64,000 bases of DNA, taken from the NCBI RefSeq assembly GCF_003044185.1, contig NZ_PYYB01000001.1, positions 124,001 through 188,000 of the forward strand, read 5' to 3'. Every line of letters begins with the position of its first letter. The first letter of the stretch is position 1. The notes beneath the pieces are model-generated. The model had not been told where the DNA came from. It made no database searches and was given only the letters and a program-made list of their open reading frames with translations. A program made the position numbers and the translations under genes. This document shows positions 37,065 through 48,356 of the stretch, piece after piece. Source of the DNA: Paraconexibacter algicola. Lineage in GTDB: Bacteria > Actinomycetota > Thermoleophilia > Solirubrobacterales > Solirubrobacteraceae.

Positions 37065-38967
37065 CCCGCTCCTGCCCAGCGCCGACCTGCAGGCGGTGCT
37101 CGTCGTCGAGCGGCTCCTGCGCGACCCCGGGTTCCGGCGCCGCTTCCGCGCCGAGCCGGTCGGCGCCTGCGCGCTGGAGGGCCTCGGGGAGATGGCCCTA
37201 CGCCTGCACCACAGCTCCACCGGGCATCAGGCGCTCGAGCCGCGGGAGCTGCGCTCGAGCGTCGCCGGGGTCGTCATGGCCGCCGCGGTCGAGGCGGCCG
37301 CGATCGAGCACGCCGTCACCACGTACGGCGACGCGTCGGTGCAGGCCGTCCGCGACGCGGCGGGCGCCGTCGACCTCGAGACCGTCGACCGCGTGCTGCG
37401 CGGCGCGCCCGAGCCGCTGCCCCCGACCGGGACCGTCGTCACCGCCCCGCTCCCGGGCGAGGAGCTGCCGCCGACCACGCCCGCCGCGACGTCCCCGGAC
37501 CCGCTGTGGACCCCGGGCGGTGACGGCACCGGCGTCGCGGCGTCCGCCGCCGTCGAGGACCCTGCGGCCGCGGCCGCCGCGATCCCCGCGGACCCGTTCG
37601 CCGAGATCCCGCAGACCGACTACCCCGGTGACGGCGCGGGCCGCGCCGAGCTCGCCCGCTGGATGGGCGCCGCCGCCCAGGAGGCCGGGCTGCCCGCAGA
37701 GCTGCCCGTGATGGCCGCGCTCGTGGAGTCCGGGCTGCGCAACCTCAGCTACGGGGACGCCGACAGCGTCGGCTTCTTCCAGATGCGCCTGTCGATCTGG
37801 AACCACGGCGCCTACCGCGGCTACCTCGAGGACCCGCAGCTCCAGCTCGCCTGGTTCATCGACCATGCGAGCGCCGTGCGCGACCGGCTGATCGCCGCGG
37901 GCGCCGGCGACCCCGTCGAGGACCCGGGCGCCTGGGGCCGGTGGATCGCCGACGTCGAGCGCCCGGCCGAGATGTACCGCGGCCGCTACCAGCTGCGCCT
38001 CGAGGAGGCCCGCGAGCTGCTCGACAGCGCGCCGGCGCTCTCGACACCGGACGAGCTGACCGTGCCCGCCGTCGAGGACCCCGGCGCGCTCGAGCCCGGC
38101 GCCCTGCCCGGGGCGACCGACTCGGCCCGCGAGCTCGCCGCGGAGGTGCTCGACGACGACCGGATCACGCTCGACGGCGACGGCATCGCCGACTTCCGCG
38201 CCGAGCGGATCGACCCGCGCGTCAGCGCGGTCCTGCTGTCGCTGGCCGAGCGTCACCCGATCACCGTGTCGGTGCTCGAGACGGGCCACTCACGCCTCAC
38301 CGCGGGCGGCTCGGTCAGCAACCACTACGTCGGTCGGGCGGTCGACATCTCCGTGGTCGACGGCGCGCCGGTGACCGCGGCCAACGCGGCGGCCCGCGAG
38401 CTGTCGGAGGCGCTCGCGTCGCTCCCCGAGGCGATCCGCCCGAGCGAGATCGGCACGCCGTGGCCGCTGGAGGGCCCGGAGTACTTCACCGACGCCGGCC
38501 ACCAGGACCACCTGCACATCGGCTTCGACGCCCCGCTCGCCGGGATCGAGCTGCCCGACGTCGTCCCGGGGAGCGACGGCGCCGACGCGGCCGGGGAGCC
38601 CGTCGAGCCCGTGGAGGTCGTCCCCGCCGCCGCGCCGGTCGACCCCGACCCGCGGTTCAGCGCCGCCCGCGCGACGGCGTCGTCCGGCGACGCCGACCCG
38701 ACCGCCGACGGGGCGGGCTTCGCCGGCGAGCCGACGTTCCGGGCCGCCGTCCCGGCCGACGAGCCCGCCCGCAGCGGCACCCGCGGCGCGACCGCGAGCG
38801 ACCGGTCGGCCGGCGACGGGGCGGCCGCGCGCCCGGCGACCGAGCGGCCGTCCACCCGGCCGGCGGACCCCGAGCCGCGCTTCCGGGCCGCGGCGGGCGA
38901 CGACGCCCCGCCCACGGGGCCGCGGGGCCGCGGCGGCGACGAGCCGGCGTTCGACGCGGGCTCCTGA
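37057..38967 (+). CDS. Two-domain cell-wall hydrolase (transglycosylase-like and M15-like)
   Basis: This 636-aa protein has an N-terminal helical domain (about 1-110), an SLT/lysozyme-like domain (about 195-330; VMAALVESGLRNL with a candidate catalytic Glu, then DSVGFFQMR), and a domain like M15 D,D-peptidases (about 365-490; SNHYVGRAVDI and GHQDHLHIGF with the zinc-ligand His and Asp pattern). The last 140 residues are disordered. No signal peptide is seen, so it must be exported by other means, loaded into the injection particle, or act upon lysis. Coupled to the M50 gene by an 8-base overlap. Wall opening for particle release or firing is inference. Confidence 0.78.
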   Translation: MPDPLLPSADLQAVLVVERLLRDPGFRRRFRAEPVGACALEGLGEMALRLHHSSTGHQALEPRELRSSVAGVVMAAAVEAAAIEHAVTTYGDASVQAVRDAAGAVDLETVDRVLRGAPEPLPPTGTVVTAPLPGEELPPTTPAATSPDPLWTPGGDGTGVAASAAVEDPAAAAAAIPADPFAEIPQTDYPGDGAGRAELARWMGAAAQEAGLPAELPVMAALVESGLRNLSYGDADSVGFFQMRLSIWNHGAYRGYLEDPQLQLAWFIDHASAVRDRLIAAGAGDPVEDPGAWGRWIADVERPAEMYRGRYQLRLEEARELLDSAPALSTPDELTVPAVEDPGALEPGALPGATDSARELAAEVLDDDRITLDGDGIADFRAERIDPRVSAVLLSLAERHPITVSVLETGHSRLTAGGSVSNHYVGRAVDISVVDGAPVTAANAAARELSEALASLPEAIRPSEIGTPWPLEGPEYFTDAGHQDHLHIGFDAPLAGIELPDVVPGSDGADAAGEPVEPVEVVPAAAPVDPDPRFSAARATASSGDADPTADGAGFAGEPTFRAAVPADEPARSGTRGATASDRSAGDGAAARPATERPSTRPADPEPRFRAAAGDDAPPTGPRGRGGDEPAFDAGS

Positions 38968-39005
38968 GCGCGGTCGGCGGTCCGGCCCCGGCCACCCTCG
39001 GCGTC

Positions 39006-39051
39006 CTGGGTGATCCGGCGCCCAGATATGGCATCGAGATCACCCAGAACG
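39006..39051. repeat. 46-bp repeat copy 1 with internal inverted repeat
   Basis: CTGGGTGATC (39006-39015) is the exact reverse complement of GATCACCCAG (39038-39047). The unit ends in AACG and recurs 73 bases downstream, same length, with about three quarters of positions identical. Half sites GGGTGATC and GATCACCC start 30 bases apart. Confidence 0.7.
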
Positions 39052-39078
39052 GCCCGGGCCGGCCGCGCGCCGGCCGTA

Positions 39079-39124
39079 CTGGGTGATCTCGGGCCCTGAT
39101 GTGGCACGCGGGTCACCCAGAACG
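39079..39124. repeat. 46-bp repeat copy 2 with internal inverted repeat
   Basis: CTGGGTGATC (39079-39088) faces GGTCACCCAG (39111-39120), again with AACG after it. One base in the second arm differs from copy 1. It lies 134 bases before the PAAR-like gene; between the copies a GGCCGGC-CGCGC-GCCGGCC hairpin occurs. Confidence 0.7.
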
Positions 39125-39257
39125 AGCGCTCGGACGGGGCGGCCGGCCGGCGGCGAGCGGCCCGTCGGCGGGGCGCTGCCCCTTCGGGCCGCCTTGCGGG
39201 TCGGACGGGCAGAGCCGCTCGGGGTTCTCACGCGCGCGGTCTAGCGTGCGGTCACCG

Positions 39258-39601
39258 ATGCCTGCGCCCGTCCTCACCGCCTCCGCGAAGATCATGTGCC
39301 CGCACGGCGGGCAGGTGACGCTCATCCCCAAGCAGATGAAGGTGCTCGCCAACGGCAGCCCGGTCCTGTGCCTGGGTGACGTCGCCGGCTCGCCGATCGT
39401 CGGCTGCACGCTGCCGCCGACCCCGGCGACCGTGCCGTGCACCGTCGTGGCGACCGAGATCCCCGTCCCGAAGGTCGGGATGAACCCGCAGGTGATGGTC
39501 AACGGCAAGCCCGTCCTGCTCCAGGGACTGCAGGGCCTGACGAACTCGGTGCCGCCCGGCCCGTTCATCGTCGCGTTCCCCGGCCAGACGAAGGTCATGG
39601 C

Positions 39602-39605
<4 letters not shown>
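39258..39605 (+). CDS. PAAR-like spike-tip protein of the injection system
   Basis: This 115-aa protein begins TASAKIMCPHGGQVTLIPKQ and consists of short repeating strands with Gly and Pro turns (KVLANGSPVLCLGD, QVMVNGKPVLLQG), as in PAAR/DUF4280-like proteins that cap VgrG spikes. In Afp/PVC clusters the matching gene is afp10. Four Cys are present (MCPHG, VLCLG, VGCTL, VPCTV) and might bind a metal. The ATG at 39258 is chosen over an upstream in-frame start because the fold begins there. The kinase gene overlaps its stop (ATGA). Its placement on the plus strand away from the spike gene is unusual. Confidence 0.72.
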
Positions 39606-41661
<2,056 letters not shown>

Positions 41662-41662
<1 letters not shown>

Positions 41663-42123
41663 TGCGCAGTACCGTCGTCGTGGTCGCCGTCACCGTCGTC
41701 GTGGGCGCGGGAGCCGGCTTCGGGCTCGGCTCCGCCCTCGGGGGCGGCGGGGACGAGCTGACCCCCGCCACGCCCGCCTCCGCGTCGCGGATCGCGGTCG
41801 ACGCCGCGCCCGCCGGGCCGGCAGCGCCCGCGCTCGCCGCCGCGCAGAGCAGCGGCGGCGGCTCGTCGTCCTCGTCGGGCGGCTCGTCCTCGGGCGGGTC
41901 CTCCTCCGGTGGTGGCTCCTCGTCCGGCGGCTCCTCGTCGGGCGGCTCGTCGTCCGGTGGGTCCTCGGGTGGCTCGTCGTCCGGTGGGTCCTCGTCGGGC
42001 GGCTCGTCCTCGGGCGGCGGCTCGTCGTCCGGCGGCAGCTCCGGGGGCTCCTCGGGCGGGTCCTCCGGCGGCGGCTCGGGCGGCGGCTCGGGCGGCGGCG
42101 GCGTGGTCATCGACGAGTTCTGA
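41662..42123 (+). CDS. Membrane-anchored Ser/Gly-rich protein
   Basis: This 153-aa protein has an N-terminal hydrophobic anchor (VVVVAVTVVVGAGAGFGLG), a short Ala/Pro spacer and about 80 residues of almost only Ser and Gly (GGSSSGG-type repeats), ending GGVVIDEF. Codons for Ser and Gly are mixed, so the repeat is maintained at protein level. It starts with one base overlap (TGATG) after the kinase gene. The tail could be a flexible tether or a target for kinase phosphorylation; both are inference. Confidence 0.75.
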
Positions 42124-42389
42124 GCACGCGGCGGGTCCAGCCCGCCGCCATCCACGACGCCCGCGGCGCCGTCGCAGCGTCCGGCCCGGGCCGTCGGCGG
42201 ACACGTGGTTCCACCGCGGGCCCCGACCGGCACCCGACCTCCCGGCCCGGCACCGCTCGCGCCGACCGGCGCCCGGGCCGCCGACCGGCACGCCACGCCA
42301 GCCGGCGCCCGGCCCGGGGACCGGCGCCCGACCGCGGCCGCAGCCCGGGCCGAGGGACCGGCGCCCGGGTCACCGCCCGGGCGCGCGGC
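42124..42389. other. Gap between converging injection-system modules
   Basis: This 266-base gap holds a hairpin at 42128-42148 (GCGGCGGG and CCCGCCGC, 8 bp), then a Pro-like GC-rich stretch with repeated CCGACCGGC and GGCGCCCGG elements. I see no credible gene in it. Confidence 0.5.
42128..42148. terminator. Hairpin terminator after kinase module
   Basis: GCGGCGGG (42128-42135) and CCCGCCGC (42141-42148), loop TCCAG, 5 bases after the stop of the Ser/Gly-rich gene. No T-run. Confidence 0.55.
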
Positions 42390-45314
42390 TCACTTCGGCC
42401 GGTAGGTCGGTGCGCGGGCGTCGTCGGCGACGCGCGCGGTCTCGCGCGGCGACCCGGGCGCGAAGCGCAGCACGGTCCCGCGTTCCTGCGTGCAGCCGCT
42501 GTCGGCCTGCACGATCGCGAGCTCCCCGCCGTCCGGGCGCCACGCGACCTCGCAGGCGCGCACGTCCAGCGGCTGGGGGTCGACGAGCTCGAGATCCCCC
42601 GCGTCGGCGAGGACCACCTCGAACGCCGACGACTCGACGTTCGTGATCGCCGCGATCCGCTCCCCGTCGGGGGAGAACGCGACGCTGCGCACGCCCTTGC
42701 CGGGCACCGTGATGTCGCCCGCGGTCCGGCCGGACCAGTCGTCCGGGTCGGTCGAGAACGGCTCGTCGGTCTGGTACGCGCGGACGCTGATCACGCGGGT
42801 GTCGCTCTGGCGCACCGCCCCGACGACGAGCACGCGACCGTCGGGGCGCCACGCGGGCCGGCCCGTCAGGTTCCAGCCGTCGTCGGGCAGGCAGCGCGGG
42901 GTCAGGCGGCGCCCGGCGAGGCTGCCGAAGCAGAGGTCGCCGTCCTCCTCCTCCACCCGCAGCATCGCCACGCTGCTGCCGCGCGGGGCGACGACCGCGT
43001 CGCGCAGGCTGTCGGACCCGCTGTAGACGGTGCGCGACTCGCCGCCCGAGCCGCTCGGGCCGAGCACGAGCCGCTGCCCGTCGCGGTACAGGACGTTCTT
43101 GCCCGACGGCGCCCACGACGGCTCGACCGCCGTCCCCTCCCCTGCCGGCAGGCGGCCGAGCTCCTTGCCGCCGATCGGGTCGAGGAACGTGACCAGCCCG
43201 TCGGTCTCGACCGCGATCGTCGGGCTGCCGTCGGAGACCTCCAGGCGGACCGTCGAGCCCTCCTTGGTGCTGGAGCCCGGCTCCGGCGTCACGCTGATCA
43301 GCGCACCGGCGGGCACGCTCGCGGTGACCGACACGCGCCGCACCTTCAGCCCCGCCTCCTCGAGCGCCGAGGCGTAGTCGTCGACGCTCTTGCCGGCGAT
43401 CGCGGGGACCACGACGGTCTTGCGGGTCGTCGTCGTCTTCTTCTCCCCGTCGGAGGACGAGGACGCCTTCTTCTTCGTCTTCGGCGCCTTGAGGAAGACC
43501 ATCACCGGCGTGCCGCGCGAGACGGGCAGGTCGGCGCGCGGGATCTGCCGGTCGACGATCCACGTCAGCGGTGAGCGTGGCGGCTCGGCCACCCCGAGCG
43601 TGAGCCCGGCGGCCCGCAGGCGCTCGTCGGCGCGGGTGCGGGTCAGGCCCGCCAGGCGCGGGGTGCGGACCTGCGGCGTGCCCGCCGCGACCTGCAGCGT
43701 GACGCTGGAGCCGCGCTCGATCTCCGCGCCGGGCTCGGGGCTCTGGCCGATGATGCTGCCGGGCGGGGCGTCCTGGTCGACGCGCTGCTGCACCGGCTGG
43801 GCGAGCACGAGGCCGGCGGCGCGCAGCTGCTTGTCGGCGGTGAACGTGTCCCGTGCGCCGACGACGCGCGGGACGGTGACCTCGTCCGGCAGCCGGGTGT
43901 AGACGACGTAGGCGGCGACCGCGATCAGGGCGAGCAGCCCGACGAGCCACAGCGGCACCAGCGGCCGCTGCCGGTAGACGACGACGCGGCCCGCCAGCGC
44001 CGCCGGGCTGTCCTCCGCGCGCAGGCGGGCGAGCGTGCCGAGGTCGAGCTTGAGCTTCGGGGTCTTCGGGCGGCGCAGCGGCGACCGCGGCGCCTTGACG
44101 GCGACGCCCTTGTCGCTCGCGTCGACCGAGCCGGTCTTCGCGGCCTCCAGCAGCGACGAGCGGGCCTGGGCGAGCCGGCCCTCCTCGTCCTGCGGCTCCT
44201 CGGGCGGGGCGGGCAGCGCTTCGATCCCCAGGCGGTGCGTGAGCCGCGGGCCGACCGGCAGCGGGATCCGCGGGCGCGCCGTGAGCTTCACGAGGCGGAT
44301 CTCCCCCGCCAGCAGCTGCACGCGGTCGGCGTCGAAGCTCGTGCGGACGCGCCCGGCCTCGTCGGTGGCGACGAGCCACAGGTCGATCGGCGCGTTGCCC
44401 TCGTTGCGGACCGCGACGCGGTACTGCGCCTTGAGGCGGCCGGTCGCCAGCTCGGGGGCGACCTCGGTCGTCCAGGCGGTGAACGGCCGGATCTCCAGCT
44501 GCGCGACGGCGCGCGCGGCGACCTGGCCGGTGGCGCGCGAGAAGGCGAGGATCTCGAACGTCCAGATGCCGGCGGTCGCCTCGGGGCTGCGCGGCGGCGT
44601 GATGTCGATCCGGATCGTCTGCTCGCTGTCGTTGCCCGAGCCGACCGGCACGAGGAAGACCTCGGCGGGCGCGACGTTCACCCAGCCCTCGGGGAAGCTG
44701 ACGACCTGGATCGCGTAGTTGTCGACGATGCGGCTCTCGTTGCGGATCCGCAGGTCGAAGGAGACGGGCAGGCCGGCGTCGCAGGCGGGGACGCCGGCGG
44801 CGCCGAGCTCGGTCTGGGCCTCGAGGACCAGCGACGCGTCCCCGGTGACGACGGGCGGGGCGGGCGCGGGGGGCGGGGCGACCGCCTCGACGGGGAGCGT
44901 CGCAGCGGCGACGGCCTCTTCGGGCGCGGGGATCGCGGCGGCCGGGACCGCCGGGTCGTCGTCTGCCCCGGGCGCGTCCGGGGCGGGCGGCGGCGCGTCC
45001 TGCGTGGGCGCGGCGGCGAGCGGGTCCGCCTCGACCGCGCCCTCCGTCGCGGGCGGTGCGTCCGCGACGAGCGTGTCCTCCCCGGCGCCGGCCTCCGCTG
45101 CCGGGGCGTCCGGCACGGCCGCGGGCGCCCCGGGCGTCTCCGTGGTCGCGGCCGCGTCCTCGCCGGTGGTGTCCGCCGCGACGGCCCCGACGGCCCCGAC
45201 GGCGGGCAGGTACCCGGTCGGCGCCCAGCTGAGGTACTCCCCGCAGAACTCGCAGAAGTCCCGTCCCGGAGCGTTGTCCTTCCCGCAGCTGCCGCAGCGA
45301 ACGCCCGAGGTCAC
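42390..45314 (-). CDS. Membrane protein: zinc ribbon, Ig-like domains, TM, PASTA repeats and beta-propeller
   Basis: This 974-aa protein starts with a C4 zinc ribbon (Cys7, 10, 21, 24), followed by an acidic Ala/Pro linker (to about 145), two Ig-like domains (about 150-390), a basic juxtamembrane stretch, one helix (about 453-475), three PASTA-like domains (about 476-690) and a TolB-like propeller (690-974). It is the larger paralogue of the protein at 33706-35871. It is the last gene of the minus-strand injection-system operon; GTG at 45314 overlaps the TGA of the gpI-like gene. The topology puts the PASTA and propeller part outside the membrane. A membrane receptor, anchor or stress sensor for the particle is inference. 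Confidence 0.8.
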   Translation of the reverse strand: MTSGVRCGSCGKDNAPGRDFCEFCGEYLSWAPTGYLPAVGAVGAVAADTTGEDAAATTETPGAPAAVPDAPAAEAGAGEDTLVADAPPATEGAVEADPLAAAPTQDAPPPAPDAPGADDDPAVPAAAIPAPEEAVAAATLPVEAVAPPPAPAPPVVTGDASLVLEAQTELGAAGVPACDAGLPVSFDLRIRNESRIVDNYAIQVVSFPEGWVNVAPAEVFLVPVGSGNDSEQTIRIDITPPRSPEATAGIWTFEILAFSRATGQVAARAVAQLEIRPFTAWTTEVAPELATGRLKAQYRVAVRNEGNAPIDLWLVATDEAGRVRTSFDADRVQLLAGEIRLVKLTARPRIPLPVGPRLTHRLGIEALPAPPEEPQDEEGRLAQARSSLLEAAKTGSVDASDKGVAVKAPRSPLRRPKTPKLKLDLGTLARLRAEDSPAALAGRVVVYRQRPLVPLWLVGLLALIAVAAYVVYTRLPDEVTVPRVVGARDTFTADKQLRAAGLVLAQPVQQRVDQDAPPGSIIGQSPEPGAEIERGSSVTLQVAAGTPQVRTPRLAGLTRTRADERLRAAGLTLGVAEPPRSPLTWIVDRQIPRADLPVSRGTPVMVFLKAPKTKKKASSSSDGEKKTTTTRKTVVVPAIAGKSVDDYASALEEAGLKVRRVSVTASVPAGALISVTPEPGSSTKEGSTVRLEVSDGSPTIAVETDGLVTFLDPIGGKELGRLPAGEGTAVEPSWAPSGKNVLYRDGQRLVLGPSGSGGESRTVYSGSDSLRDAVVAPRGSSVAMLRVEEEDGDLCFGSLAGRRLTPRCLPDDGWNLTGRPAWRPDGRVLVVGAVRQSDTRVISVRAYQTDEPFSTDPDDWSGRTAGDITVPGKGVRSVAFSPDGERIAAITNVESSAFEVVLADAGDLELVDPQPLDVRACEVAWRPDGGELAIVQADSGCTQERGTVLRFAPGSPRETARVADDARAPTYRPK

Positions 45315-45976
45315 GCGGGCGGCTCCGGGGTGTCGTCCTGCGTCGGGAGCGGGGTCGGGGTCGCGGCGGGCATGTCGACCGTGGTGGCGCTGCCCTTCTT
45401 CACGCGCAGTCGCGGGCGGGCGTGCGCGGGCTTCCAGCGCTCGATGCACTGCGCGATCGCCTGCTGCATCGCGGGCTCCAGCGGCCGGTCGGAGTACACG
45501 TCGAACGCCGCCGCCTTCGCCTTCGGCGGATCGCCCGCCTCCTCGCCGATCAGCACGCTGCCGTGGTCCTCGATGCGCAGCGGCACGTCGGGGAAGAACA
45601 GGTCGAGCACGAGCCGCAGCCCCTCCGCGGTGCCGCGGAGCCTCGCCAGCTCCCCGGCCCGGTGCAGCGCGGTGCGCCGGCGGCTCGCGGGCAGCGCCTC
45701 GACCTCGTCGACCCCGAGCCACGTCGCCAGGCCGGCGAGCGCGTGCGGCGGCGCGAGGTCCGCGTCGAAGTGCGCGGTGAGCGAGTCGAGCGTCGCGACG
45801 ATCGGGTCGAGGACCTCCTCGAACCCGAGCACGAACCGCATCGTGAACTCGCTCTCGCGGTACAGCTCGGGCAGGCCGTCGCGCAGCCGGCGTCGTCCCG
45901 ACACGGACGGCGGCGCCGCCTCCGGGCTGCCGGTGGGCGCGGCTGCGCGCTCCTCGCGGACGGGGACGAGCGTCAT
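45311..45976 (-). CDS. Phage tail protein I-like baseplate protein
   Basis: This 221-aa protein has the pattern of the CIS/phage tail protein seen after the J-like gene: RLRDGLPELYRESEFTMRF, then LATWLGVDEVEALPASRRRTALHRAGEL and RGTAEGLRLVLDLFF. Such proteins complete the baseplate wedge. Its ATG at 45976 overlaps the J-like gene stop by one base (TGATG). The C-terminal 35 residues are Pro/Thr-rich. Confidence 0.82.
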   Translation of the reverse strand: MTLVPVREERAAAPTGSPEAAPPSVSGRRRLRDGLPELYRESEFTMRFVLGFEEVLDPIVATLDSLTAHFDADLAPPHALAGLATWLGVDEVEALPASRRRTALHRAGELARLRGTAEGLRLVLDLFFPDVPLRIEDHGSVLIGEEAGDPPKAKAAAFDVYSDRPLEPAMQQAIAQCIERWKPAHARPRLRVKKGSATTVDMPAATPTPLPTQDDTPEPPA

Positions 45977-47958
45977 CACGTCCCCCGGATCGTGGCCTTG
46001 ACGACGTGCCGGCCCGAGGCGATGACCTCGTCGGGCTGCAGCACCACGTGGGTGCCGGCCGGCTCGGGCGCCTGCTTGCCGGTCCGCAGGTCCGCCTCGT
46101 AGACGCGCAGCAGCCGGACGTACTCGACGCCCGGAACCGCGTGCACGACCCCGTAGAGCTCGCCCTGGTTGAGCGTGCGGCCGAACTCCCAGCCCGTGCC
46201 GATCTCGCCCGGGGTGCCGCCGACGAGCGGGTTGAGGAACGTGTAGAGCGCCTGCTCGGTCTCCTCGCGGATGCGCTCGGTGTCGGCGAGTGGCTCGGTC
46301 TGCACGTCGACGACGATGCTGACGGCGCGCAGCCGGACCGGCGCGACGTGCACGGTGGCGCCGAGCAGCCGGCGCTGGTCGAGGTGCGCGGCGACCTCCT
46401 CGAGCAGGTCGCGCGGCGGCTGCAGCTCCTCGAACGTGAGCGGGCGGTCGGCCGGGAAGACGGTCGGCAGCAGCCGCACCGCGATCGCCGAGCCCTCGTC
46501 CGGGGGCACGCAGACGACGCGCGCCACGCGTGGGGACGCCTCGCGCGTGAGGTGCTCGAAGTCCTCCGCGGTGACCGCGCGGTGGCGGGCGCGCAGCTCC
46601 ATCGGCCCGCGGGCGCGGACGCTGTCCAGCGGCTCGGCGTCCACGCCGCCCGCGGCCGCCCGCGGGTTGACGACCTCGGCGACGCCCGACGGGCCGTTCT
46701 TCAGCACCGAGAGCGCGCCGGCCGTCACGTTGCCCTCGCGGCCGCCGCCGTGCCGGTAGGCGCGCATCCGCAGCAGCGCGCCCTTCTCCGGGACCGCACC
46801 GTGGCGGCGCCAGCTGCCGTCGGGCTGGCGCAGCGCGGGCCCGAGCTCGACGGTCCCGGTCGCCGGGTCGCAGACGTACACGTGGTCGTCCGGGCCCGCG
46901 TCGGCGAAGCTCTCGACCGGCTGCCACGGCTGCCAGCGACCGCCCGAGACGCGCACCTCGAGGACCTCGTCGCCGCGCGGCGCGAGGATCGGGGCGGAGC
47001 GCAGCTCGAACGTCTGGCCGGCGGTGCCGTCGCTCTCCCCCAGCGGCTCCTCCTCGACGCGCGTGGCGTGCTCGGCCGGGACGGTCGCGCCGATCACGGT
47101 CGCGCCGACGCCGAGCAGCCGGGGGGGCTCCTGGTAGGCGCCGCCGCCCTCGAACGGGTCGAGCAGCCGGCAGCGGATCCAGTGCAGCCGCTCGCCGCCG
47201 AACGAGGCCCGGGTGCTCTCCGGCGGCAGCGCCAGCACGATGCGACCGGAGCCGAAGTTGAAGCCGCCGGTCGTGTCGAGCAGGACCTCGCAGGGCTCCC
47301 AGCGGTCGTCTGCGGCGATGACCTCCCAGCGCAGCGGCGGACGGTCGGGGTCGACGCCCGCGCCGCGCGCGGACTCCGCCTCGACGTCGAGCTCGAGCAC
47401 GAGGCCGTCGAGGGCGGGCTCGAAGCCGAGCAGGACCGCGTCGCCGGGCTGCGGCGGGGTGGCGAAGGCCGCCTGGTCCGGTCCGACCGGCCGGGCGATG
47501 CCGTCGGCCAGCGGCACGACGCGCACCTCGCCGGAGCGGGTGAGCACGCACGCGGACGCCTGCAGCGGCTCGATCACGCGGCCCTGGGAGACCTGGAAGA
47601 CGACCTCGGGCGCCCCGTACGCGGGCACGTTGGCGACCTCGGTCTCCCCCGCGCGGATCTCGATCGGCTCGTCCGGCGGCGCCGACAGCAGGATCCGCAC
47701 GTCGGTGCGCGCGGGCGCCGGCGGGCGCAGGCGGACGCCGAGCAGGTCGAGCAGCTGCACGTGGACCTTGTCCGGCACCCGGTTGAGCCGGTAGATCGTC
47801 ATCTCCGTCATCCACGCGAACAGCTCGATGAGCGTGATCCCCGGGTCGGAGACGTTGTGCTCGGTCCACTCCGGGCAGACGCGCGCGATGCGCGTGCGCG
47901 CCTCGGAGACGAGCTCCTGGAAGCGGCGGTCGTCGAGCTCGATCTCGGGCAGTCTCAC
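45976..47958 (-). CDS. Baseplate J-like assembly protein
   Basis: This 660-aa protein matches the putative baseplate assembly proteins of contractile injection systems (gpJ/gp6-like, Afp11-like): N-terminal CPEWTEHNVSDPGITLIELF followed by AWMTEMTIYRLNRVPDKVHV, then the LRARHRAVTAEDFEHLTREA segment at the J-domain core and a C-terminal wedge region. It builds the baseplate ring around the spike. It overlaps gp25 by 4 bases (ATGA). Confidence 0.9.
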   Translation of the reverse strand: MRLPEIELDDRRFQELVSEARTRIARVCPEWTEHNVSDPGITLIELFAWMTEMTIYRLNRVPDKVHVQLLDLLGVRLRPPAPARTDVRILLSAPPDEPIEIRAGETEVANVPAYGAPEVVFQVSQGRVIEPLQASACVLTRSGEVRVVPLADGIARPVGPDQAAFATPPQPGDAVLLGFEPALDGLVLELDVEAESARGAGVDPDRPPLRWEVIAADDRWEPCEVLLDTTGGFNFGSGRIVLALPPESTRASFGGERLHWIRCRLLDPFEGGGAYQEPPRLLGVGATVIGATVPAEHATRVEEEPLGESDGTAGQTFELRSAPILAPRGDEVLEVRVSGGRWQPWQPVESFADAGPDDHVYVCDPATGTVELGPALRQPDGSWRRHGAVPEKGALLRMRAYRHGGGREGNVTAGALSVLKNGPSGVAEVVNPRAAAGGVDAEPLDSVRARGPMELRARHRAVTAEDFEHLTREASPRVARVVCVPPDEGSAIAVRLLPTVFPADRPLTFEELQPPRDLLEEVAAHLDQRRLLGATVHVAPVRLRAVSIVVDVQTEPLADTERIREETEQALYTFLNPLVGGTPGEIGTGWEFGRTLNQGELYGVVHAVPGVEYVRLLRVYEADLRTGKQAPEPAGTHVVLQPDEVIASGRHVVKATIRGT

Positions 47959-48356
47959 GCGGGGTCCTCGGCGGGGATCAGGTAGAAGGGGTGGACGAGG
48001 TTGCGGATGCTCCCGGTCTCCCGGAGGCGGTAGGTCAGCTCGACGTGCAGCTCGCCCTCGTCGGCGCGCGCGAGGTCGAAGTCGACGGCCTCGACGTCGA
48101 TGCGGGGCTCCCAGCGGTCGAGCGCCTCGCGGACGGCGCCCTCGACGCGGCCCAGCGTCTCGGGGTCGAGCTGGTCGAAGACGTGGTCGTGGACCCGGCA
48201 GCCGAACTCGGGGCGCATCGGCCGCTCGCCGGGCGCGGTCGCGAGGATGATCCCGATCGCCTGCGCGACGTCCTCGTCGCCGCGCGCGAGCGCGAGCGCC
48301 CCGCGCTGGTCGACGCCGAGCGGGAACGCGATCCCGTTGCCGAGCAGGCCGCTCAT
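47955..48356 (-). CDS. gp25/GPW-like baseplate wedge protein
   Basis: This 133-aa protein belongs to the GPW/gp25 family: GIAFPLGVDQRGALALARGDEDVAQAI, ILATAPGERPMRPEFGCRVHDHVFD and the C-terminal RIDVEAVDFDL strands. In T4 gp25, Afp9 and TssE it nucleates sheath assembly on the baseplate, and the EPRI-like segment (WEPRIDVEA) is conserved here. ATGA overlaps on both sides. Confidence 0.93.
   Translation of the reverse strand: MSGLLGNGIAFPLGVDQRGALALARGDEDVAQAIGIILATAPGERPMRPEFGCRVHDHVFDQLDPETLGRVEGAVREALDRWEPRIDVEAVDFDLARADEGELHVELTYRLRETGSIRNLVHPFYLIPAEDPA

Noticed and set aside
39006-39124. CRISPR array
   Set aside because: Only two imperfect repeats, 46 bases each, a single 27-base gap, internal palindromes, and no cas genes.
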